DNA of 64,000 nt. It comes from DATGJX01 sp963830545 (GTDB taxonomy: Bacteria; Vulcanimicrobiota; Vulcanimicrobiia; Vulcanimicrobiales; Vulcanimicrobiaceae). Position numbers and translations under genes: made by a program. The stretch covers positions 496,001 to 560,000 of the forward strand of contig CAWHMK010000001.1 in assembly GCA_963830545.1 (NCBI GenBank), given 5' to 3'. Positions 57,141 to 64,000 of this stretch are shown here, piece after piece; within the stretch, counting starts at the first letter, position 1; each line of letters starts with the position of its first letter. The notes beneath the pieces were generated by a model. That model had not been told where the DNA came from. It saw only the letters and a program-made list of their open reading frames with translations, and made no database searches.

Positions 57141-58349
57141 TCAGTGCGTGTGCGTGAAGTTGCCGACGCGAACGCCGGCAGCGTGAATCGCGCGCAGCGC
57201 GCGCCGCATCCCGATCGGCTGTTGCGGGCGCCCGACGGCTGCGAAATACCATTCCGGATCGATATTCAGCGTACGTGTCTGAATCATGTTCACGCGCGTC
57301 TGCGCAAGGAACGACTCCATCGCCGACACCTCGTTTTCGTCGTCCGTCACGCCAGGATGCGTGAGCAGGTTGAGCGAGACGCGCAAACCCGCATCGCAAG
57401 CGATGCGAATCGATTCGAAGACGTCGTGCAAGCCGTAGCCCGCCGGGCGATAATACGCGGCGTACACGTCCGGCCTGAACGAGTTGAGGCTGACGCGCAC
57501 GGCTTGAAGTCCCGCGTCGATGCAGCGCTGCAAGGCCGAAGGCATGCTGCCGTTCGTGTTGAGATTGATCGTGCCGTTGGCTCGCTCGGCGCGAATGAGT
57601 TCGATCGCGCGCGCAATCGTTATCGAGCGCAGGAGCGGCTCTCCCTCGCAGCCTTGCCCGAAGGAGACGATGCCGTCCGGCACGCGTTCGAGATGGTATA
57701 ACGCTACGCGCGCAAGCTCTTCAGCCGACGTTTCGAACGCGATGCGCAGTTGCGGTGACGGTAGTCCGGCGCCCGGCTCCTGTTCGGAGATGCAGCCGAC
57801 GCACCGCGCATTGCACTTCGGTGAAACGGGCAGTGCCGCCTCACCGCGTTCCAGGAAAACGTTTTGCGCCGTGAAGCAGCCGTACTCGCGCGAACACAGC
57901 GCAAGTTGACGCAAGACGCGATTCGACGGGTCGATTGCAATTCGCCGCTCCAAGATCGATTCGAGTTCTCCCGGCGCGAAACGCCGCGGCTCCCAATCCT
58001 CACTTTCGTCGGTTCGCATCGCCGCAACGTGCAATTCGTCGTCGACGACGCATGCGAACGTATATCCGAAAAGCGGCAGTGACGGAGCGCCCTCTTCGCG
58101 CTCGTATGCGGGCAGCAGCAAACGCGTGTATCCGGCGGGAAGCATCGCGGCCAGTGCGTAGCGTCTGCGCGCAACGCCGCTGCGTGCGATCGGCCGGCGC
58201 CCCGGTAGAATCAGCGGCACGCTCCCCGCAGGCGCGGAAATTACTTCATCGCTTTCGACGCGGCGCACGATACCGCCGTCCGCGAGAGGCTCTTGCGCTT
58301 CGTCGAAATAGATCCGCCCCGCTTTGTCGCAGTAGGCAAGCCCGATCAT
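57141..58349 (-). CDS. Radical SAM protein of unknown substrate
   Basis: 402 residues. The cluster motif CNARCVGC places Cys179, Cys183 and Cys186 as CxxxCxxC. The barrel goes on with GIVSFGQGCEGEPLLRSITI, NGTINLNTNGSMPSALQRCI and LQAVRVSLNSFRPDVYAAYY. The N-terminal 170 residues (about YFDEAQEPLADGG to GCFTAQNVFLERGE) are not part of the barrel and not recognised. ATG overlaps the GNAT stop. A role in nucleotide, cofactor or RNA modification is possible but not shown. Confidence 0.88.
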   Translation of the reverse strand: MIGLAYCDKAGRIYFDEAQEPLADGGIVRRVESDEVISAPAGSVPLILPGRRPIARSGVARRRYALAAMLPAGYTRLLLPAYEREEGAPSLPLFGYTFACVVDDELHVAAMRTDESEDWEPRRFAPGELESILERRIAIDPSNRVLRQLALCSREYGCFTAQNVFLERGEAALPVSPKCNARCVGCISEQEPGAGLPSPQLRIAFETSAEELARVALYHLERVPDGIVSFGQGCEGEPLLRSITIARAIELIRAERANGTINLNTNGSMPSALQRCIDAGLQAVRVSLNSFRPDVYAAYYRPAGYGLHDVFESIRIACDAGLRVSLNLLTHPGVTDDENEVSAMESFLAQTRVNMIQTRTLNIDPEWYFAAVGRPQQPIGMRRALRAIHAAGVRVGNFTHTH

Positions 58350-58796
58350 AAATTCTTTTTGAACGCGTGCTGTGTCTTGAGAATGTCGTACCCCAAACGC
58401 CGGTAAAACTCATGCGCACGCTCGCGCACGACGTTCGAGACCAAGCGCAGAGACGTGCACCCCCGCCGCCGCGCCCAATTTTCCGCCGCGTCCACGAGCA
58501 AACGGCCGATGCCGTTCCCGCGATATTCGTCTTCGACCACCAAACCTTCGATGTCGGCGCGAGCGCTGTCGATGAGCGACTCACGCAGCGCAACCCCGAT
58601 CCAGCCGACGACGCCCGCGCGCGGTACGACGGCAACGAAGACCGCTCGCGCATCCGTTATCGCGCGCAGCTGGCGCTCGACGTGCTCTACGGCGAACGTC
58701 GTATCCGAGTTGTCCGGCAAGCGCGGCGATTCGCTCTGCGTCCGCGAGCAACGCTTCGCGAACGGAGGCGCCGAGTTCGCTAGACGGAGACTGCAT
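58346..58796 (-). CDS. GNAT family N-acetyltransferase, one frameshift
   Basis: About 150 residues. ATG 58796 starts MQSPSSELGASVREALLADA; the frame changes near 58705, after AGQLGYD. The acetyl-CoA loop is VVEDEYRGNGIGRLLVDAAE, and the end has NVVRERAHEFYRRLGY. The acceptor is unknown. It overlaps the dapF end by 17 bases. Confidence 0.85.
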
Positions 58797-59544
58797 GTAC
58801 GGCGTCCACGCGCGCGTCGAACACGCGAACTGCCGGTCCGGTGAGATACGCTTCGCCGCAGCCGTCCCATTCGACGACGAGGTGGCCGCCGGGAACGTTA
58901 ACGTCGACGGGCGAATCCACCAGCCCGCGCCGTATCGCGGCGGCAGCGCATGCAACGGAGCCGGTGCCGCACGAGTACGTCAGGCCCGCACCGCGTTCGT
59001 AGTGACGCACGCGCATGCGATGGCGATCGAGCACGATGGCCGCATGCACGTTCACCTCCGGGTTCGACGTGCCGATCGCTTCGACGTCGACGTTTTCGAG
59101 CACGCTCGTAAAAATCACGACGTGCGGATTGCCGACCGTAACGAAGTCGCCGTCCGCAAACGGAAGCGCGCGATCCTCGATGCGCGGCGTACCGACGTTT
59201 AGGCGGATATCGCCGCTCTCCAACACGTCGGCGACGACGATGCCGGATAAGGTTTCGAATCGAAAGTGTGAGCCTTCGCCGGCCTCGCTCAGAAAGCGCG
59301 CAGCGCATCGCGCGCCGTTACCGCACATCTCCGCTTCACTTCCGTCCGCGTTGATGATGCGCATGCGCACATCAGCGACGCTCGAGGGGAAAATCGCGAT
59401 GACGCCGTCGGCGCCGACGCCCCCGCGCCGGTCGCAAGCGTTTCTTGCAAAGACGCTCAGATCCGCAATCTCCGGCGGACGCTGATCGACGACGATGAAA
59501 TCGTTCAACGTGCCGTGCATTTTCGTCACGGCGACGGAGGACAT
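58780..59544 (-). CDS. dapF: Diaminopimelate epimerase
   Basis: 254 residues. Both catalytic Cys are seen: Cys74 in EMCGNGARC and Cys192 in TYSCGTGSVA, plus KMHGTLNDFIVVD at the start. It converts LL- to meso-diaminopimelate for lysine and for the peptidoglycan cross-link, so the wall is the DAP type. ATG overlaps the hfq stop (ATGA). Confidence 0.96.
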   Translation of the reverse strand: MSSVAVTKMHGTLNDFIVVDQRPPEIADLSVFARNACDRRGGVGADGVIAIFPSSVADVRMRIINADGSEAEMCGNGARCAARFLSEAGEGSHFRFETLSGIVVADVLESGDIRLNVGTPRIEDRALPFADGDFVTVGNPHVVIFTSVLENVDVEAIGTSNPEVNVHAAIVLDRHRMRVRHYERGAGLTYSCGTGSVACAAAAIRRGLVDSPVDVNVPGGHLVVEWDGCGEAYLTGPAVRVFDARVDAVHAVSV

Positions 59545-59804
59545 CAGCCGGACGTTACCTCGGCGTGCTCCGGTGCGCTCGGCGCTGCCGGTTCCGGATT
59601 GGCGAACGGCCCCTGAGGCGATATCGTCGACACGGCGTGCTTGTAAATCAGATGCGTCTTGCGCTCGTATTCGATCAGAATCGTGAACGGATCGAAGCCT
59701 TTGACGATGCCTCGCAATTGAAAGCCATTGACCAAGTACACGGTCACGGGTACGCCTTGCCGCTTGACTTCGGCCAGGTATGTATCTTGCAGGCTGCCCG
59801 GCAT
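59544..59804 (-). CDS. hfq: RNA chaperone Hfq
   Basis: 86 residues from ATG 59804. It carries Sm1 (VTVYLVNGFQLRGIVKGFDP) and Sm2 (IYKHAVSTISP) and a short Pro-Ala-rich tail. Proximal-site residues QDTYL and the KH in YKHAV are kept. It helps small RNAs pair with mRNAs. The miaA-hfq order is the usual one in proteobacteria too. Confidence 0.96.
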   Translation of the reverse strand: MPGSLQDTYLAEVKRQGVPVTVYLVNGFQLRGIVKGFDPFTILIEYERKTHLIYKHAVSTISPQGPFANPEPAAPSAPEHAEVTSG

Positions 59805-59815
59805 GTAAGCGGGCT

Positions 59816-60748
59816 TCAAACCCAGCCGAGAATTTCCCTTGCCAGCCGCTCGACGTCGCCGGCGCGCGCCGGGCGTATATTCGGTTCGCTGCGAAACCAC
59901 GTCGCCTGCCGCCTCGCGTAGCGACGCGTCGCGCGCGCCAGCAGCGTACGCAGTTCGTTCATCGTGCACCAGCCCCTTGCGTATGCGAGCGCTTGCGTAT
60001 AGCCGACCGCACTCGACGCAACGGCCTGCGCGCCAATCTGCTGCGCTTCTTCTACCAAGCCCGCGCGAAGCATCGCTTCCGTGCGCCGCTCTATGCGGCG
60101 ATCCAATTCGTCGCGATCGATTTCGAGTGCAACTTTGAGGAATGGTATGCCTGCGCTTGCCAGCGAGCGAAGCGTCGCATCGCGATGCCGCGCCTCTTTC
60201 GGAGCGAGCGTCACTTCCAGTGCGCGAAGCACGCGGTACGCATCGCTACGCTCGAGCATAGCTGCGCGGCGCGGATCGCGCAGTGCCAGCCAATCATAGA
60301 GAAAATCCGCGTCGTGGAGTTTCGCTTCGCCGGCGAGGCGTTCGCGCAGCGATTCGTCAAACTGCGGCGCGAGTTCGACGCCGCCGGTGAGCGTGCGAAT
60401 ATAGAAACCCGTTCCGCCTACGACGATGACGCGTTTGCCGCGCGCTTGGATCTTCCCGACCAGGCGCGTCGCATCTTCGGAAAAGCGCGCCGCCGAATAT
60501 CGTTCGTGCGGATCGAGAAAGCCGATGAGATGATGCGGTACGGACGAGAGCTGCTGCGGTGCCGGAGCCGCGGTGCCGATCGGCATACCGCGATAGATTT
60601 GACGCGAATCCGCGCTGACGATCTCCGCATCGAAGCGCTGCGCGAGTTCGATGGCAAGCTCCGTTTTGCCGGACGCCGTCGGTCCGGCGAGCACTAAGAC
60701 GCCGGTTCGCACCGCACCGGAAAATTCACCGAACGCGCGATGAAACAC
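59816..60748 (-). CDS. miaA: tRNA dimethylallyltransferase
   Basis: 310 residues. P-loop GPTASGKT (22-29), then IVSADSRQIYRGMPIGTAAP and VIVVGGTGFYIRTLTGGVEL, which bind the A37 tRNA substrate, and AVGYTQALAY-type closing helix. It adds the isopentenyl group at A37 of tRNAs that read UNN codons. Eleven bases before hfq. Its start overlaps the osmC end by about 55 bases; an internal start may be used. Confidence 0.96.
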   Translation of the reverse strand: MFHRAFGEFSGAVRTGVLVLAGPTASGKTELAIELAQRFDAEIVSADSRQIYRGMPIGTAAPAPQQLSSVPHHLIGFLDPHERYSAARFSEDATRLVGKIQARGKRVIVVGGTGFYIRTLTGGVELAPQFDESLRERLAGEAKLHDADFLYDWLALRDPRRAAMLERSDAYRVLRALEVTLAPKEARHRDATLRSLASAGIPFLKVALEIDRDELDRRIERRTEAMLRAGLVEEAQQIGAQAVASSAVGYTQALAYARGWCTMNELRTLLARATRRYARRQATWFRSEPNIRPARAGDVERLAREILGWV

Positions 60749-61162
60749 ATCTCGTGCGCGCGATGATGCAATTCACGCTCTCGCCCGTTCGACGGAATTT
60801 GCACGTACTGCACGCGCGGGTGCAGAACGACCTCACGAAACTGCCCGGAACCGTCGGCGTTCAATTCCATCATTCCCTCGGCTTCGTCCGCATATTCCGT
60901 GACGACGACGGCCGCTTCGGCGCATAGATGTAAGAACCAGAGCATGTGGCAGCTCGAGAGCGATGCAATCAGCAGCTCCTTCGGGATTGTAGCGATCCCG
61001 CTCACCGCGAAATACCGGAGTGGACGAAGCGGAAATGGAAGACGATTTTCCGGCTGCGTCGATCCGATGATCGCGCCCGTAGTCGCGGTAGCCGCTCGTG
61101 CCGCTGCCGCGATTTCCGGTCCAAGTCACAGTCGTCGTAAAGCCGTGCGCGTTATGCAGCAT
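60694..61162 (-). CDS. OsmC family peroxiredoxin-like protein, one frameshift
   Basis: About 156 residues. ATG 61162 (MLHNAHGFTTTVTWTGNRGS); the frame changes near 61010. The two redox Cys are in LIASLSSCHMLWFLHLCAEA and HEMCFIARSVNFPV. The enzyme reduces organic hydroperoxides. It starts three bases after mutL ends. Confidence 0.88.
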
Positions 61163-61165
61163 CCC

Positions 61166-62864
61166 TTAGATCCTCTTGAAGAGTTTTTGAATCGCTTCTG
61201 CGTCCATGCGGACGATCGTCGGACGCCCGTGCGGGCAGTGCATCGGGTTCTCGCAACGCTGAAGCCGCTCTACGAGCGAGGTCATTTCCGGCATGTCGAG
61301 CCGCTCGCCGGCGCGCGTAACGGAATGACATGCGAGCGATGCCCATACGCGTTCGCGCACGTCGCGCTGCTTGGGCTCCTCGGTCAAATCCTCGAGAAAC
61401 CCGGCGACGTCGAACGGACGAGACCGGTAACCGGCCGGCGTTGCAACGATGCGGTACGTGCGCTCGCCGAAACTCTCGACCTCGAGTCCGCCCTCACGCA
61501 CGATGTCGAGCGCGCGATCCAGCGCGGTGCTTTCCGCGGGGCCGAGTTCGAACGTGACGGGCACGAGGAGCGCTTCGCCCGGTACGTGTTGCTGCGCCGC
61601 GGCGACGATCTTTTCGTACGCAATCCGCTCGTGCGCGGCGTGCTGGTCGACCAGAACGAGCGCGCGCCCGTCAGTCGCGAGAATGAACGTGGCGTCGAGC
61701 TGCGCCAGCACGCGCAAGCCAGTTGCCGCGCCTCCCGGCGCTTCGCCGTTTTCTCCCGCATGGGTGAAGAGCGACTGCAGGCTGCGGCAATGCGCCGTCC
61801 ATCGCTTGCGGAGCCGGCGAAATCGTAACCGCGTCGCGAAAACGTGCGGTTGCATGGTCGCGCAGCGTCGTCGCGATCGCACGTTTTACGGAATCGAACA
61901 CTTGATGCCCGTACCGCAGACGCACGTCGCTTTTCGTGGGATGAACGTTGGGGTCGACGTGTTCGGGCGGCAGCGTCAGAAACAACGCGCCGTACGGCTG
62001 GCGGCCGATCATCGCAAACGTAGAATATGCCGCGGTCCACGCGCCCGCCAGCAGCGTACTGCGCAGAAGGCGACCGTTGACGAACAACAACTGCATGCGC
62101 CGATCGGCGCGATCGTTGCCGGGCGCGCTGACGTAGCCGCGCAGCGCGCCTTGCAGCCCGCGCGCCGCTTCGGTGTTCAGCGGCATGAGCGTTTCCGCGG
62201 CGGGCTTTCCAAACACCGTGTTCAGGCGCGCCGTTTCATCGGAGCTCGCGGGCAGCGTCCACACTTCCTTACCATCGTGATGCAGGGAAAACGTGATGCG
62301 CGGATATGCGAGCGCGAACGTGGAGAGCCAGCCGGAAATGCGGTTGAACTCCGCACTCGGCGATCGCAGGTATTCGCGGCGCACCGGCACGTTCGCGAAG
62401 AGATCGCGCGCGCGTACGGTGGTGCCGACGGGTGCGGGCGCGGGTTCCACGTCGCCTGCGCGTTCCGCGTGCGCGACGATCCGTGCGCCGATGTGCTCGT
62501 GCGGTTGCCTCGAGACGATTTCCAGCTGTGCGACCGCTGCGATACTCGCGATTCCTTCACCGCGAAAGCCGAGCGAGTCGATCGATTCGAGGTCGCTTGC
62601 AGCTGCCAGTTTGCTCGTCGCGTGACGGCGCACCGCGAGCGGCAAATCATCCGGCGCGATCCCGACGCCGTCGTCGACCACTTCGGCCAGCGCAACGCCG
62701 CCGTCTTCCAACGACACGGCGATTCGCGTTGCCCCCGCATCGACGGCATTTTCGACGAGTTCCTTTACGACCGAGAGCGGACGTTCGATCACCTCGCCCG
62801 CTGCGATCTGTCCGATCGTTTGCGGATCGAGCAGATGTATCGCGCTAATGCTGCCGCACTCCAT
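61166..62864 (-). CDS. mutL: DNA mismatch repair protein MutL, one frameshift
   Basis: About 565 residues. The GHKL ATPase region is complete: DPQTIGQIAAGEVIERP, VVKELVENAVDAGATRIAVS, DDGVGIAPDDL and SLGFRGEGIASIAAVAQLEI. The frame changes near 61775, and the C-terminal domain follows with LVLVDQHAAHERIAYEKIVA. The end CENPMHCPHGRPTI is a zinc-binding motif of endonuclease-type MutL; the matching DQHAxxERxxYE is also visible, so it should nick DNA. Overlaps the upstream gene by 20 bases. Confidence 0.95.
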
Positions 62865-63363
62865 TCTGGACGGCCCCCGCAACGCGCGCGGAAAGAGCAG
62901 CGTCCGCCGCGTCCTGCGGATCCGAAACGAGTACGGCGAAGACCGTGCTTTGCATCTTGTCCTCGTACGCATCGCCGACTGCGATCTCGCCGGAAAGCAT
63001 CGCTTCGACGAACCCTTCGAGATCGGGTGCGTCGTTCGACGATGCAACGACGTCGTTGTAGCGAGTTTCCGTACCGCTCGTCCACGCATACGCGAACGTG
63101 TCGCACAGATTGCTCGCCTCTTCCGCGCGTTCGCCGTAGAATACGAAGGAACGCGCGCCGGCGTTCGGCACGAATTCCGTCCAATCGTCGAGCGCACCGT
63201 AAAGACGGTTCAGCAGCCAGCCCAATTCGTCGCTTTTCCATCCGTTTTTGAGCACGACCGCAGCGATCGAATACCCTTCAGGAGTGCGCGCCTTGCCGTC
63301 GTTCGGTTCGCCGGTAACGAAGATCTCGCGGCCATACGCGCTGCCGACGTGCCGGTAGCTCAT
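62845..63363 (-). CDS. Conserved-looking protein of unknown function between mutS and mutL
   Basis: 172 residues from ATG 63363, overlapping the mutS stop (ATGA). It begins MSYRHVGSAYGREIFVTGEP and has GYSIAAVVLKNGWKSDELGW, RSFVFYGERAEEASNLCDTF and VFAVLVSDPQDAADAALSAR. No signal peptide or membrane helix; I recognise no family. Its tight place between two mismatch-repair genes suggests shared expression, not necessarily a repair role. Confidence 0.75.
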   Translation of the reverse strand: MSYRHVGSAYGREIFVTGEPNDGKARTPEGYSIAAVVLKNGWKSDELGWLLNRLYGALDDWTEFVPNAGARSFVFYGERAEEASNLCDTFAYAWTSGTETRYNDVVASSNDAPDLEGFVEAMLSGEIAVGDAYEDKMQSTVFAVLVSDPQDAADAALSARVAGAVQNGVRQH

Positions 63364-64000
63364 TCCGCGGCGAGAAAGGTCAGTTGCGAAGGCGGCGCGA
63401 CTTTGGGCAGTTTGCGTTTGAGCGGCACCTGCGCTTCCAAGTCCGCATGTCCGGAAAGCGCGTCCGCGATCTCTTGCGCGCGCTCGACGACCGCGTCCGG
63501 CAACCCCGCCATGCGCGCGACCTCGATGCCGAACGACCGCGACGAGCTTCCGGGAAGCACACGATGCGAAAACACCGGCGCTCCGTCGCGAACGGCGTTC
63601 TCGACGGCCGTAATGTGATAATTGGCCACGAGCTTCCAATGGTCGGCGAGCGAAACCAATTCGTGAAAGTGCGTGGCGAAGAGTACCATCGGCGAGTGCT
63701 CGTCCAAGCCGAGCAAGAACTCGCAGATCGCCTGCGCGATCGCAAGACCGTCGATCGTTCCCGTCCCGCGGCCGACCTCGTCGACCAGCAGCAGACTGCG
63801 GCGCGTGCAGCGCCGCAGGATGTTCGCCGCTTCCGCCATTTCCAAATAAAACGTCGATTGACCTGAAGCGAGATCGTCGCCCGCGCCGATGCGCGTGAAC
63901 ATGCGGTCGACGATGCCGAGTTGCGCCGATTTTGCCGGAATGAAGGAGCCGATTTGCGCCATGATCGTCAGCAGCGCCGCTTGGCGTAAATACGTCGATT
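63360..64000 (-). CDS. mutS: DNA mismatch repair protein MutS, C-terminal part (runs off the window)
   Basis: The last 213 residues: end of the P-loop helix (STYLRQAALLTIMAQIGSF), signature GAGDDLASGQSTFYLEMAEA, Walker B RSLLLVDEVGRGTGTIDGLA and the conserved His in LFATHFHELVSLADH. The helix-turn-helix dimer region ends at AVVERAQEIADAL. It recognises mismatches and recruits MutL, encoded downstream. The N-terminal part lies beyond the window. Confidence 0.96.
   Translation of the reverse strand, partial: STYLRQAALLTIMAQIGSFIPAKSAQLGIVDRMFTRIGAGDDLASGQSTFYLEMAEAANILRRCTRRSLLLVDEVGRGTGTIDGLAIAQAICEFLLGLDEHSPMVLFATHFHELVSLADHWKLVANYHITAVENAVRDGAPVFSHRVLPGSSSRSFGIEVARMAGLPDAVVERAQEIADALSGHADLEAQVPLKRKLPKVAPPSQLTFLAAE

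Noticed and set aside
57136..57399. N-terminal extension of the antiporter
   Set aside because: It overlaps the end of the radical SAM gene in another frame and is Arg-rich without helices.

Overview
This GC-rich window is chromosomal DNA of a Gram-negative-type (diderm) bacterium: it has a TonB-dependent receptor, outer-membrane barrels, Hfq, tmRNA and dapF. Secreted S53 peptidase, GH92 mannosidase with YVTN propeller, M56 peptidase with DHGV repeats and many signal-peptide proteins of no clear lineage fit a deep-branching environmental phylum such as Eremiobacterota; this is inference, with no rRNA in the window to prove it. At least 50 reading-frame breaks interrupt otherwise well-conserved genes. 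They are dense at 20-26 kb and 36-50 kb and absent at 51-58 kb. Most look like single-base indels (one sits in a run of five A), so I annotate broken genes over their full reconstructed span and say where the frame changes.

Layout. 0-9.8 kb: aquaporin, small putative haem membrane protein, RND pump with a PadR regulator, and a blaI-blaR1-type operon with a DUF5916-like barrel protein, led by a perfect 16-bp operator. 9.9-20.9 kb: one very tight minus-strand operon for inositol-type catabolism (iclR, iolD, iolG, iolB, iolE, split transketolase, leuB-like dehydrogenase, sugar ABC transporter). 20.9-33.2 kb: secreted and envelope functions (TonB receptor, phospholipase C-like phosphoesterase, beta-propellers, GH92 mannosidase, S53 peptidase). 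33.4-39.6 kb: 5'-3' exonuclease, small stress and regulatory genes (TetR and HxlR with clear palindromic operators, anti-sigma-type ATPases, SnoaL-like proteins). 39.6-50 kb: remnant of a TonB receptor, then an outer-membrane barrel translationally coupled to kdpFABC, a convergent protein with two tandem KdpD sensor modules and no kinase, and a divergent histidine kinase plus NarL-type regulator. 50-64 kb: tmRNA, LolA-like protein, uvrC, DedA, tRNA-Pro, two TrkA-type proteins facing a Na+(K+)/H+ antiporter, and a housekeeping operon mutS-x-mutL-osmC-miaA-hfq-dapF-GNAT-radical SAM-antiporter.

How the parts work together. The most interesting unit is the 10.9-kb operon. It encodes uptake of a sugar or cyclitol and the first four inositol steps (IolG, IolE, IolD, IolB) but not the kinase IolC, aldolase IolJ or IolA. 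In their place are the two halves of a transketolase and a LeuB-family dehydrogenase. The IolB product, 5-dehydro-2-deoxygluconate, has the ketol end a transketolase needs, so a kinase-free branch is chemically possible. The second notable unit is potassium handling: an outer-membrane barrel in the same operon as KdpFABC, a duplicated soluble KdpD sensor without kinase, and a separate TrkA pair with a CPA-type antiporter.
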